Source: Neobacillus sp. PS2-9 (lineage in GTDB: Bacteria; Bacillota; Bacilli; Bacillales; Cytobacillaceae). From it: DNA of 64,000 bases. This document shows positions 43,187 through 51,841 of the stretch, piece after piece. The stretch lies in the NCBI RefSeq assembly GCF_030915525.1, contig NZ_CP133269.1, forward strand, positions 769,001 to 833,000, given 5' to 3'. The position numbers were made by a program, and so were the translations under genes. Each line of letters starts with the position of its first letter. The stretch's first letter is position 1. The notes beneath the pieces were generated by a model. It saw only the letters and a program-made list of their open reading frames with translations. It searched no databases and was not told the origin of the DNA.

Positions 43187-43627
43187 ATGTATCCTTATTC
43201 AAATTACTCTGATGCGCTAAGTAGACAACAAAATAAGTTGATTCAGGATCTTGAAAAAGCGATAAATGGGGAATATAGTGCGATTCATTGTTATGAAAAA
43301 ATTGCTAAAATGGCAACAAAGGAAAAGCAGCGAAAACAAATTCTTGAAATACGTGAAGATGAGAAAAAGCATTATCATCAATTCGTTAGGATCTATACGA
43401 GTCTTACGGGAAGGCAGCCTCAGCCAAAAATCACGGAGGAGTGTCCAAATACGTATGTAAAGGGTCTGGAGTTTGCGTTAGTAGATGAGCAAGAGGCAGT
43501 TGATTTTTATCTTTCGATAGCCGATGAAACCACGGATCCATATATTAAGGAAATATTCCGTAGAGCGGCAGCAGACGAGCAAAATCATGCGGTGTGGTTC
43601 CTGTATTATTTTACAAAAAATAAATAA
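43187..43627 (+). CDS. Ferritin-like / rubrerythrin-type protein (YhjR-like)
   Basis: 146 residues, four-helix ferritin-like domain. Metal-ligand patterns lie in each helix: INGEYSAIHCYEKI, REDEKKHYHQF, LVDEQEAVDFY and ADEQNHAVWFLYYF, i.e. E-x2-H-type pairs as in rubrerythrin. There is no rubredoxin domain. Length and sequence resemble B. subtilis YhjR, which is expressed in the spore-forming mother cell. ATG 43187 follows AGGAGGGGGAG. It is a single-gene unit with a strong terminator. Likely role: iron or peroxide handling. Confidence 0.8.
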   Translation: MYPYSNYSDALSRQQNKLIQDLEKAINGEYSAIHCYEKIAKMATKEKQRKQILEIREDEKKHYHQFVRIYTSLTGRQPQPKITEECPNTYVKGLEFALVDEQEAVDFYLSIADETTDPYIKEIFRRAAADEQNHAVWFLYYFTKNK

Positions 43628-43629
43628 GA

Positions 43630-43683
43630 AAAAAACAGGGCTGACTCTGGAGGATACTCTCACGGGTCCAGCCCTGTTTTTTT
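43630..43683. terminator. Bidirectional terminator between the ferritin-like gene and a membrane protein gene
   Basis: AAAAACAGGGCTG and CAGCCCTGTTTTT arms with a GGGTCC-containing loop; T runs on both strands. Confidence 0.85.
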
Positions 43684-43694
43684 GAGGCGATCGG

Positions 43695-44003
43695 TTAATC
43701 GTCATTTGAGTCTCCACCATAGTCCCCATCGTTGTCATTGTCAGAGTTTCCATTATCGTTATCATCGGATTCGTCGGAATCAATACTGTTAAAGGCAGAG
43801 GCGTGATAAGGGTCGTTGCTATAACTTTTAGAGGCTGCTGCAGCAGTTTGGTCCTTTTTTTCAAGGCTAGGGAAGATTAAAAACGCGGCAATGATGGCTA
43901 ACGTACCAAAGAATTCCTGTACACCAAAAATTAGATACACCCCATACACGAAAAGGAAAATCCCAATCAACCATTGTATGATTCTAATCGCCTTCAGAAG
44001 CAT
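43695..44003 (-). CDS. Small membrane protein with acidic Asp/Asn/Gly-rich tail
   Basis: 102 residues. Two hydrophobic segments (about 8-26 and 30-46) are followed by a lysine-containing hinge and a C-terminal tail of about 35 residues made almost only of Asp, Asn, Ser and Gly (SDESDDNDNGNSDND and onward). Homologous small membrane proteins occur in Bacillus, but no function is known to me. The start is awkward: GGGGGG abuts ATG 44003 directly, so the true start may be slightly different. It is transcribed toward the ferritin-like gene and shares its terminator. Confidence 0.6.
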   Translation of the reverse strand: MLLKAIRIIQWLIGIFLFVYGVYLIFGVQEFFGTLAIIAAFLIFPSLEKKDQTAAAASKSYSNDPYHASAFNSIDSDESDDNDNGNSDNDNDGDYGGDSNDD

Positions 44004-44149
44004 CCCCCCCAGATGTAGTCAAAAAACAATCCGCCATATACAAATAAATATTACCGCCTAGGACTTTTTATACATTATTTAGGGAATCGTAACTTGATTG
44101 CAATATATATCTGGTGTCAATTTATTGTTGGAAGGTGTCGGCATTCTAC

Positions 44150-44900
44150 GTGCCCTAACCCCTTCTCCATCAGGCAGATCGGTCGTATAGAACCCGTCTA
44201 TGAGCCCAAAACTCATCTCCATCAGGCAGATCGGTAGCATAGAACCCGTCTATGCGACCAAAACCTTTCTAGACCAGACAATTCGGTCTCGTAGAACCCG
44301 TCTATGCGACCAAACCCCATCTCCAACAGACAGTTCGGTAGCATAGAACCCGTCTATGAGCCCAAAACTCATCTCCATCAGGCAGATCGGTAGCATAGAA
44401 CCCGTCTATGCGACCAAAACTCATCTCCTTCAGGAAGTTCGGTAGCATAAAACCCGTCTATGCGACCAAACCCCATCTCCATCAGGAAGTTCGGCGGATA
44501 GGACCCGTCTATGCGACCAAAACTCATCTCCATCAGGCAGATCGGTAGCATAGAACCCGTCTATGCGACCAAAACTCATCTCCATCAGGCAGATCGGTAG
44601 CATAGAACCCGTCTATGCGACCAAAACTCATCTCCATCAGGCAGATCGGTAGCATAGAACCCGTCTATGCGACCAAAACTCATCTCCTTCAGGAAGTTCG
44701 GTAGCATAAAACCCGTCTATGCGACTAACCCCCATCTCCATCAGGAAGTTCGGTAGCATAGAACCCATCTATGCGACCAAACCCCTTCTCCACAAGACAA
44801 TTCGGTCTCGTAGAACCCGTCCGTCTATGCGACCAAAACCTTTCTACACCAGATAATTCGGGCTCGTAGAAAAAAGAGAAAAGGGTAATGTAGAAGCGGT
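44150..44900. repeat. Array D: about fourteen 52-bp tandem palindromic units
   Basis: TAGAACCCGTCTA cores recur near 44188, 44240, 44292, 44344, 44396, 44448, 44499, 44551, 44603, 44655, 44707, 44759 and 44811: a strict 52-bp period apart from one 51 and a late 4-bp insertion. Hairpin arms are GGTAGCATAGA and TCTATGCGACC around ACCCG. Several neighbouring units are identical, others differ by a few bases. The array lies between two minus-strand genes. Confidence 0.95.
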
Positions 44901-44982
44901 CTACACGTGCCCGAAGTGGTAGCAGGAAAGAGAGAACATTTAAGTAAAACGAAGATAAAAGCATGTTCCCAGTAACCTGCCC

Positions 44983-45543
44983 TTATTTAATCAGTCTCTC
45001 TTTAATATTCCCAGAATGCGCCAATAGAATAATTATCAGGAGACACCCTACAATAACACAACTAACCCAATCAACCTGATTGACCACTAGAAATACAGGA
45101 ATAAGCAGAAATGCCCCCAATCCTGCAAAAGTAAAGCTTTTGGTAAAAGGATAAAGGACAAGGAATCCAATGATTATTACGGGAATTAGAAGTGGTTCAA
45201 ACATAATCATACCCCCAATAAAGGTGGAGATTCCTTTTCCTCCCTTAAATTTCAACGTGACAGGTTTGACATGCCCGATAATGGCCATTCCTAACCCTAG
45301 AAGCTGAACGGGTGCGGGAAAATCTAAAAAGTGAGCGAGCCAAATGACCATAACGCCCTTTAAGGCATCACCTAAAAAGATGAGAACGAATGCCTTTTTC
45401 CCATGAATCCGTCCAGCATTCCTTGCCCCAACATTTCCGCTACCAAGTTGCCTGATATCCTTATGATAAAACATCTTTGTGATCAGATATCCGAACATGA
45501 CGCAGCCGATTAAATAGGAAATTACAAGATAAAGATAAATCAT
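44983..45543 (-). CDS. plsY: Glycerol-3-phosphate acyltransferase PlsY-like protein
   Basis: 186 residues with five membrane segments. The three PlsY motifs are present: LGSGNVGARNAGR, GHVKPVTLKFKGGKGIST, and the C-terminal LAHSGNIKERL. PlsY transfers the acyl group from acyl-phosphate to glycerol-3-phosphate, the first step of phospholipid synthesis. The family has paralogues in Bacillaceae and this gene stands alone, without the usual parE/gyrA-type neighbours, so it may be a second copy. ATG 45543 lacks a strong ribosome binding site (GGGAGTGAGCCA). Confidence 0.85.
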   Translation of the reverse strand: MIYLYLVISYLIGCVMFGYLITKMFYHKDIRQLGSGNVGARNAGRIHGKKAFVLIFLGDALKGVMVIWLAHFLDFPAPVQLLGLGMAIIGHVKPVTLKFKGGKGISTFIGGMIMFEPLLIPVIIIGFLVLYPFTKSFTFAGLGAFLLIPVFLVVNQVDWVSCVIVGCLLIIILLAHSGNIKERLIK

Positions 45544-45674
45544 TGGCTCACTCCCATAAGTTTATAGGTGGAAAAATTAAAAAAGATGGAGGTCTTAAAG
45601 GACATAGATAGAATTATTTTATGAGGTAATAAAAAAGCATGAGCTCGTTCCTTATATTTTGAGGTGAAAATCTA

Positions 45675-46598
45675 GTGATTTCAAATGATATTTTAACTGA
45701 ATTAGAGAAAAAGATAAAAAAGGATAAAATCACGTCATGTCTCATCCAACATGAGAATTCTTTAGTTTTCGAATACTATAAAAATAATAAAATGAAGGAC
45801 AAACAGCATAAAGTAAACTCTGTTACGAAGAGTGTACTCTCTATTTTAGTGGGAATTGCTATTGACCGTGGGGATATAAAGGGAGTTCACCAGCCAATAG
45901 CTGACTTTTTCCCGAATCTTACAGACTGGCAAAAGCAGTTGACTCTCGAGCATCTGCTTACAATGACACCCGGCTTTGATTGGCCTGAGTTTTCGAGCTG
46001 GGGTGGGAGACCGATGCCTATGATTAATTCGCGAGATTGGGTTCGGTTTATCCTAGAAAGACCCATGGTTGAGGCTCCAGGAGAAAATATGCACTATAAT
46101 TCAGGCTGCTCCCATTTGTTAAGTGCCATTCTACAAAAAGCTGCAGGTAAGTCTTTATCAGAATATGCAGATGCCTACCTATTTAAGCCAATGGGGATAT
46201 ATGACTATACATGGTATTCAGATGCGAAAGGGATAGTAATTGGCGGATTTGGGTTGTCATTAAAGGCAGAAGATATGCTGAAAATAGGGAAGTTGATGCT
46301 ACAGGAAGGAACGTGGAACGGGCATAAGGTTGTTTCAAAGGATTGGGTGATGGAGTCTACGATTCCGCGTTTTCATACCTATAATAAAATTGGCTCTTAT
46401 GGCTATCATTGGTGGATCCTAACCTATGATGATCATCAGCCAGCACAGCCACTGGTCTATTTTGCCATGGGATATGGAGGGCAGTACATTATTGTCGCCC
46501 CTGAAAATCAACTTATCGTTACATTTACTTGTGACCTGTACAACGATACATTTAAACCGTTACTTTACTTTAAAAAGTGTATTTTAAATGTGGAATAG
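45675..46598 (+). CDS. Serine hydrolase of the beta-lactamase/penicillin-binding family
   Basis: 307 residues from GTG 45675, with GAGGTGAAAA upstream. No signal peptide, so cytosolic. The class C-type active site is visible: SVTKS with the S-x-x-K nucleophile, YNS in MHYNSGCSHL as the Y-x-N motif, and a late GYGGQYIIV replacing the K/H-T-G triad. The conserved LLTMTPGFDW motif is typical of the esterase-like subgroup (6-aminohexanoate-dimer hydrolase / EstB-like). The substrate is unknown. It precedes the ribose operon but is separated by about 90 bp with its own promoter. Confidence 0.85.
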   Translation: MISNDILTELEKKIKKDKITSCLIQHENSLVFEYYKNNKMKDKQHKVNSVTKSVLSILVGIAIDRGDIKGVHQPIADFFPNLTDWQKQLTLEHLLTMTPGFDWPEFSSWGGRPMPMINSRDWVRFILERPMVEAPGENMHYNSGCSHLLSAILQKAAGKSLSEYADAYLFKPMGIYDYTWYSDAKGIVIGGFGLSLKAEDMLKIGKLMLQEGTWNGHKVVSKDWVMESTIPRFHTYNKIGSYGYHWWILTYDDHQPAQPLVYFAMGYGGQYIIVAPENQLIVTFTCDLYNDTFKPLLYFKKCILNVE

Positions 46599-46683
46599 AA
46601 AACTAGATAGAACCATTCATAGCTTAATATTATAAGAAAGATGTTTATGTTTTAAAAATTTTAAAAATATTTAAAAAGCACTC

Positions 46684-46713
46684 TTGCATTTTCATGCTAG
46701 ACGGTGATATTAT
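46684..46713 (+). promoter_or_regulatory. Sigma A-type promoter of the ribose operon
   Basis: TTGCAT, 18-base spacer, TATTAT, ending 14 bases before the first operator. Confidence 0.6.
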
Positions 46714-46726
46714 CAAACTATAAAAA

Positions 46727-46819
46727 ATCTAAACGTTTACATTTGAAGAAAACATAACCAATAGACTAAAACTTTTAAGTCTATTATTTTTTAAAACATA
46801 AATCTAAACGTTTACATTT
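46727..46819 (+). promoter_or_regulatory. Two RbsR/CcpA-type operators upstream of rbsR
   Basis: TCTAAACGTTTACATTT occurs at 46728-46744 and again, identically, at 46803-46819, 75 bp apart. The second lies just before the ribosome binding site AGGAG. The 14-base core matches the cre consensus with one mismatch and is the expected LacI-family operator form. Repression with DNA looping is plausible. Confidence 0.75.
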
Positions 46820-46834
46820 TAGGAGTTACATAAA

Positions 46835-47854
46835 ATGGAGTACAAACCAACAATTGAAGATGTTGCAAAGCTTGCGAAGGTTTCAATTGCTACGGTTTCG
46901 AGGGTAATCAATAACCAGGGTGGCGTTCGAAAAGTTACTGAAGATCGAATTGTAAACGCTATCAATGAACTTGGTTACATTCGCAGCGCTGTAGCAAGAA
47001 GTATGAAAAGTAAAGAAACACATACCATTGGCATTATTGTGCCAGATATTAAAAATCCATTTTTTCCGCTTGTTGTTTCTGGCATTGAACAAAAGGCAAG
47101 AGAGCTAGGGTACTACACCATTCTAAGTAGTACAAATGAATCGCCTATTGTAGAAGAAGAGATCGTGAAGATCTTTATTGAACGCGGTGTAGATGGAGTC
47201 ATTATTACAACGGCCAATGAGACGGGCGATCATATTAAACTTTTACAGGACCAAGGTATCCCCATCGTAGCTGTTGACAGGGCCATCAAGAAATTTGATG
47301 TTGATACAGTACTGGTTGACAATGTGAATGGGTCTTATCAGGCAGTTCAGCACCTCATTTTACAAGGGCATAGAAGAATCGCTATTATTTGTGGTCCACA
47401 GCAAACAACACCTGGGCTTGAACGGTTTTTAGGCTATAAAAAAGCACTCGAGGAATATAATATACCTTTTGATGAAAGCTTAGTTATTCAAGGAGATTTT
47501 ATGGAAGGCAGCGGCTATTCGGCTGCACATGAACTGTACGATTCAGAGAATAGACCCACTGCTATTTTTTCATCAAACAATCTTATGACAATTGGGTGTA
47601 TAAAAGGCTTAATAGATTTAGATTGGAAATTAGGAGAAGAGGTATCCTTCATCGGATTTGATGATGTGGAAATTGCTACATTTATCAAGCCGAGATTATC
47701 CGTAGTATCTAGACCGATGATGACGATTGGCGAAATTGCTGTCCAATTACTTTACGAACGAATGAATGTGAAGGGTGATCTTCCAAAGAGAGAGTATCTT
47801 TTATCACCTGAATTAAAAATACGAGAATCCTGCCAAGTAAAAATAAAAATCTAA
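46835..47854 (+). CDS. rbsR: Ribose operon repressor RbsR (LacI family)
   Basis: 339 residues. N-terminal helix-turn-helix TIEDVAKLAKVSIATVSRVIN and hinge, followed by a periplasmic-binding-protein-like effector domain (about 62-335; GIIVPDIKNPFFPLVVSGIE, then DTVLVDNVNGSYQAVQHL and FIGFDDVEIATFIKPRLSVV). It leads an operon with the ribose transporter and kinase. Operators lie before it and one covers its own stop codon, so autorepression is likely. Ribose or a phosphorylated form would be the inducer. Confidence 0.92.
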   Translation: MEYKPTIEDVAKLAKVSIATVSRVINNQGGVRKVTEDRIVNAINELGYIRSAVARSMKSKETHTIGIIVPDIKNPFFPLVVSGIEQKARELGYYTILSSTNESPIVEEEIVKIFIERGVDGVIITTANETGDHIKLLQDQGIPIVAVDRAIKKFDVDTVLVDNVNGSYQAVQHLILQGHRRIAIICGPQQTTPGLERFLGYKKALEEYNIPFDESLVIQGDFMEGSGYSAAHELYDSENRPTAIFSSNNLMTIGCIKGLIDLDWKLGEEVSFIGFDDVEIATFIKPRLSVVSRPMMTIGEIAVQLLYERMNVKGDLPKREYLLSPELKIRESCQVKIKI

Positions 47855-47867
47855 ACGTTTACATTTT
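47850..47867 (+). promoter_or_regulatory. Third RbsR operator, between rbsR and rbsD
   Basis: TCTAAACGTTTACATTTT, the same 17 bases as the two upstream sites. It contains the rbsR stop codon (TAA at 47852) and lies directly before the rbsD ribosome binding site AAAGGAGAG. Confidence 0.75.
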
Positions 47868-47889
47868 ACCAAAAGGAGAGAGACATACG

Positions 47890-48288
47890 ATGAAAAAAGG
47901 CGGAATTTTAAATCCAAGAATTAATCAATTAATCTCTGAAACGGGTCATACAGACTATGTTGTCGTGACAGATGCTGGTTTACCTATTCCTGAAAATGTG
48001 ACACACCGAATTGATTTGGCACTCAAGGAAGGAGTACCTGGATTTCTAGAAACGCTGGATACGGTTTTAACAGAGCTTGAGGTGGAGAAGGTCATTCTAG
48101 CAGAGGAAGTTAAAACTGTCAGTCCAGAAATGCATGGTCAAATTGTAAGTCGATTTGAAAACATTCCTATTGAATACGTTCCACATTTGGAGTTTAAACA
48201 ACAAACTAAACAAGCAAGAGGATTAATTCGAACTGGTGAGTTTACTGGGTATGCCAATGTTATTTTAGTAGCAGGTGTTGTTTACTGA
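47890..48288 (+). CDS. rbsD: D-ribose pyranase RbsD
   Basis: 132 residues. Converts beta-pyranose ribose to the furanose form used by the kinase. Sequence hallmarks: MKKGGILNPRINQLISETGHTDYVVVTDAGLPIP with the catalytic histidine H20-type region and D in TDAG, and a C terminus RTGEFTGYANVILVAGVVY. Normal length. Second gene of the rbs operon. Confidence 0.95.
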   Translation: MKKGGILNPRINQLISETGHTDYVVVTDAGLPIPENVTHRIDLALKEGVPGFLETLDTVLTELEVEKVILAEEVKTVSPEMHGQIVSRFENIPIEYVPHLEFKQQTKQARGLIRTGEFTGYANVILVAGVVY

Positions 48289-48322
48289 AAAATTGGTAAC
48301 TCGTTCAAAGGGGGAAAAATGA

Positions 48323-49819
48323 ATGAGTACAACGTTACTTGAAATGAGGGAAATATCGAAGGAGTTTCCTGGAGTGAAAGCTCTTGATCATGTATCTATT
48401 CATGTAAATCAGTCAGAGATCCTTGCCTTACTTGGCGAAAATGGGGCTGGCAAGTCCACGTTAATGAAGGTGCTTGCAGGAGTTCATCAGCCTAGTAATG
48501 GGCAGATCTATATAAATGGAGAACCCGTAACGATAGAGGGACCCAAACACTCTCAAAGTCTTGGAATCAGTATTATCTATCAAGAATTTAATTTGATTCC
48601 GCATATGAGTGTAGCCGAAAATATTTTCATTGGACGAGAGCCTCGCAAAACAAAAGGGATCATTCACCGGAAACAGGTTAGAGAGGAAACTCGAAATTGG
48701 TTAGACCGGGTAGGGTTAACACGTGTTTCACCTGATGATCTAATCATCGACCTATCTGTGGCAGAACAGCAATTAGTAGAAATTGCCAAGGCCCTTTCGT
48801 TTAATTCTAAAATCATTATCATGGATGAGCCGACTGCTGCTTTAAATGATGAAGAAACTAGTAAACTTTTAGCCATTATGAAGGACTTAAAGCAACAGGG
48901 AATGGGAGTGATCTTTATTACCCATCGCTTGGAAGAAGTACAAGCGGTTGCTGATTCGATCGCTGTATTAAGAGATGGAAGATACATTGGGAGTGCCCAG
49001 GTAAAAGACGTTACAAAAGATGATATGGTTACAATGATGGTGGGCCGTGAACTGACTGACTTGTATCCAGAGAAGGGTATTCCTGCTAATGATGTTTTAC
49101 TTGAGGTAAAAGATGTCTCGGTTCCGGACATGCTGCATAACATTAATTTTTCCGTGAAAAAAGGAGAAATTCTTGGCATTGCTGGATTAATGGGTTCTGG
49201 TAGGACGGAACTTTCAAAAGCGATATTTGGCTTATACAACAATATGAGCGGTTCCGTAAAAGTAGATTCGAAGACAGTAAATAGCCCAAGGGGAGCCATA
49301 GATGCAGGTATTGCTCTTGTAACAGATGATCGTAAGCAGGAAGGCTTAGTCTTAGGGTTATCAGTCTATGAAAATCTTCTTTTACCGACTTATCGGAGGA
49401 TTTCACGGTTTGGTGTTTCCAAGAAGAAAATGAAAGATGAGATTGTAAACCGATGGGTCAAGGATTTGAAAATTAAGGTCCATGATCCGAGCGTAGAAGT
49501 CAGGACGCTAAGTGGAGGAAATCAACAGAAAGTGGTCCTTGGAAAATGGCTACAGATGAATCCTAAAGTGTTGATCTTAAATGAACCAACAAGGGGTATT
49601 GATGTTGGTGCAAAAGCTGAAATTTATCAAATTATGAAAAGGCTTACAGAAGATGGGATTTCCATAATCATGATCTCTTCTGAAATGCCGGAACTGCTTG
49701 GTCTTAGCAATCGAATTTTGGTTATGAATGAAGGAAGAATAACAGCTGAACTCAGTCAGCAAGAAGCGACTCAGGAAAAAATCTTTTATTACGCATCAGG
49801 GGGTGTGACGAATGTCTAA
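48323..49819 (+). CDS. rbsA: Ribose ABC transporter ATPase RbsA
   Basis: 498 residues, a fused pair of ABC domains as in all CUT2-family importers. First domain: Walker A GENGAGKSTL, signature LSVAEQQLVEIA, Walker B IIIMDEPTAAL. The second domain has the degenerate site GLMGSGRTEL, signature LSGGNQQKVVLG and LILNEPTRGID. The degenerate second P-loop is normal for RbsA. It overlaps rbsC by 8 bp, so translation is coupled. ATG 48323 follows AAAGGGGGAAA. Confidence 0.95.
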   Translation: MSTTLLEMREISKEFPGVKALDHVSIHVNQSEILALLGENGAGKSTLMKVLAGVHQPSNGQIYINGEPVTIEGPKHSQSLGISIIYQEFNLIPHMSVAENIFIGREPRKTKGIIHRKQVREETRNWLDRVGLTRVSPDDLIIDLSVAEQQLVEIAKALSFNSKIIIMDEPTAALNDEETSKLLAIMKDLKQQGMGVIFITHRLEEVQAVADSIAVLRDGRYIGSAQVKDVTKDDMVTMMVGRELTDLYPEKGIPANDVLLEVKDVSVPDMLHNINFSVKKGEILGIAGLMGSGRTELSKAIFGLYNNMSGSVKVDSKTVNSPRGAIDAGIALVTDDRKQEGLVLGLSVYENLLLPTYRRISRFGVSKKKMKDEIVNRWVKDLKIKVHDPSVEVRTLSGGNQQKVVLGKWLQMNPKVLILNEPTRGIDVGAKAEIYQIMKRLTEDGISIIMISSEMPELLGLSNRILVMNEGRITAELSQQEATQEKIFYYASGGVTNV

Positions 49820-50792
49820 TACGACACCTGTTAAGCAAGAGGTGCAAAAGGAAGCCTTTAACTGGCTTTCGCTCATTGAAAAGTACCGTGTATTATTGAT
49901 TTTTATTATATTGTGTGGGATTGCAGGGGCATTGTCAGATGTTTTCTTTACAATGAGCAACGTGATGAATGTGCTTCGTCAGGTATCCATTATTGCCATC
50001 ATTGCAAGCGGGATGACGCTCGTCATTTTAATTGCAGGTATTGATCTTTCGGTTGGGGCTGTAATGGCCTTTTCTGGAGCCATTTTAGCTGGAGCATTGA
50101 CCGCTGGTTGGCCGCTGGCACTAGCACTGCTTGCTGCACTTGGCGTAGGATTACTATTCGGACTATTTAATGGGTTTATTACAGCAAGATTCGGTGTCCC
50201 TTCCTTTATTGCCACTTTGGCAATCATGGTTATTGCACGAGGGATGACGCTTGTTTATACGAAGGGTTATCCATTAGTAGTAAGTAATGAAGCATACCGT
50301 TATATTGGGAGCGGTCGTTTCTTTGGAGTACCTATTCCGATTATCATTATGTTTGTTGTTTTTGGATTCATGTATTGGATGTTAAAATACACCAGTTTTG
50401 GCCGATACATCTTTGCCATCGGTGGAAATGAAGAAACGGCTATTCTTGCAGGTATTAATGTGAGAGCCATTAAAATAGCTGTTTTTGGAATTTCAGGTTT
50501 GCTTTCAGCTTTATCCGCGATTATTTATACCTCACGATTAATGTCAGCTCAGCCAACTGCGGGTACAGGAATTGAGTTGGATGCTATCGCGGCCGTTATT
50601 ATTGGGGGGACTAGTTTAGCAGGGGGAAAAGGTGGAGTTACGGGGACGCTTATCGGGGCTTTAATTATGGGGGTCCTTGATAATGTTCTTAACTTAATGA
50701 ACGTTTCTCCATTCTATCAAAGTATTGCTAAAGGTCTTGTCATTCTAATTGCTGTATTAGTAGATAGTAAGTTTTCAAAAATTAAAAAATAA
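49812..50792 (+). CDS. rbsC: Ribose ABC transporter permease RbsC
   Basis: 326 residues with eight to ten membrane segments. Family motifs: SGMTLVILIAGIDLSVGAVMAFSGA, PSFIATLAIMVIARG and the cytoplasmic EAA-like GGNEETAILAGINVRAIKI, ending in the GGTSLAGGKGGVTGTLIGALIMGVLDN segment. The N-terminal extension of about 20 residues is cytosolic. It lies in the rbs operon with rbsA (8-bp overlap) and rbsB (18 bp). Confidence 0.95.
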   Translation: MSNTTPVKQEVQKEAFNWLSLIEKYRVLLIFIILCGIAGALSDVFFTMSNVMNVLRQVSIIAIIASGMTLVILIAGIDLSVGAVMAFSGAILAGALTAGWPLALALLAALGVGLLFGLFNGFITARFGVPSFIATLAIMVIARGMTLVYTKGYPLVVSNEAYRYIGSGRFFGVPIPIIIMFVVFGFMYWMLKYTSFGRYIFAIGGNEETAILAGINVRAIKIAVFGISGLLSALSAIIYTSRLMSAQPTAGTGIELDAIAAVIIGGTSLAGGKGGVTGTLIGALIMGVLDNVLNLMNVSPFYQSIAKGLVILIAVLVDSKFSKIKK

Positions 50793-50810
50793 AACATTGG
50801 GGGTATTAAG

Positions 50811-51770
50811 ATGAAAAAGATTATTTCTTTGTTGGCATTATTTGCGATTATTATTGGTCTTGTTGGTTGCAGTATGGACGAAGGTTCAAGTACAAAAACA
50901 TCCGGTTCAAAATCTAAGGATGGCAAGCTAAAAGTCGGTCTATCCATGAATACTCTAAACAATCCGTTCTTCGTAGCCGTTAAAGAAGGGGCAGAAGCAC
51001 AGGCGAAGGAAGATAAGGTTGACCTTGTTGTTACAGATGCACAGAACGATCCTGGTAAACAATTAGCAGATGTTGAAAACCTTTTAGAGCAAAATATCGA
51101 TGTCCTTATTATTGACCCTGCCGATAGTGATGCGATCGCAGAAGGTGTTAAGAAAGCTAACGATGCCAAAATTCCGGTATTTACAATTGACCGTCAATCA
51201 AATGGTGGGGAAGTTGTTACCCATATTGGTTTTGACGCACTTAAGTCTGGTAAGATTGCTGGTAACTTCTTAAAAGAAGTTCTTGGCGGTAAAGGAAACA
51301 TTGTTGAAATTCAAGGTATCCTAGGAACAAACGTAGGACAGTTCAGAAGTAAAGGTTTCAATTCTGTGGTGGACGAAACTCCTGGATTCAAAGTGGTTGC
51401 AAGACAGGCTGCAAACTTTGACCGTGGTCAAGCAATGAAAGTAATGGAAGATATTTTACAAGCAAACCCTAAGATTGATGGTGTATATGCAGCAAATGAT
51501 GAAATGGCTCTTGGTGCCTTAGCTGCAATTGAAGCAGCAGGCCGTCTAGATGAAATAACTCTAATCGGTTGTGATGCAGTTGATCCTGCTATTGAAGCGA
51601 TTAAGGGTGGAAAATTAGAAGCAACCATTGCTGAACCACCAGTATTCCTAGGAAAAGAAGCGGTTAAGACAGCTTTAAAAATTTCTAAAAAGGAATCAGT
51701 TGATAAAGAAGTAATTCTTGATTCAACACTTGTGACTCCTAAGAACGTAAATGAGGTTAAAACTAAGTAA
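50811..51770 (+). CDS. rbsB: Ribose-binding lipoprotein RbsB
   Basis: 319 residues. Lipoprotein signal peptide with lipobox LVGC (Cys about residue 20), then a Ser/Lys linker and the type I binding-protein fold: KVGLSMNTLNNPFFVAVKEGAE, IDVLIIDPADSDAI, DGVYAANDEMALGALAAIE and LIGCDAVDPAIEAI. These include the residues that contact ribose in E. coli RbsB (N, F, D, R, N, D). It is tethered outside the membrane and delivers ribose to RbsAC. A large perfect hairpin separates it from rbsK. Confidence 0.95.
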   Translation: MKKIISLLALFAIIIGLVGCSMDEGSSTKTSGSKSKDGKLKVGLSMNTLNNPFFVAVKEGAEAQAKEDKVDLVVTDAQNDPGKQLADVENLLEQNIDVLIIDPADSDAIAEGVKKANDAKIPVFTIDRQSNGGEVVTHIGFDALKSGKIAGNFLKEVLGGKGNIVEIQGILGTNVGQFRSKGFNSVVDETPGFKVVARQAANFDRGQAMKVMEDILQANPKIDGVYAANDEMALGALAAIEAAGRLDEITLIGCDAVDPAIEAIKGGKLEATIAEPPVFLGKEAVKTALKISKKESVDKEVILDSTLVTPKNVNEVKTK

Positions 51771-51785
51771 TCGAATAATAGTTAG

Positions 51786-51823
51786 AGTAGTAAAAACGCA
51801 TCTAACCTTGCGTTTTTACTACT
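51786..51823 (+). terminator. 15-bp perfect hairpin between rbsB and rbsK
   Basis: AGTAGTAAAAACGCA and its exact complement with an 8-base loop. The T tract is in the stem, not behind it, so it may be an attenuator or an mRNA-stabilising element for rbsB rather than a full terminator. The rbsK ribosome binding site GGAGG follows about seven bases downstream. Confidence 0.7.
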
Positions 51824-51841
51824 TTAAAGGGAGGTTTCTTC

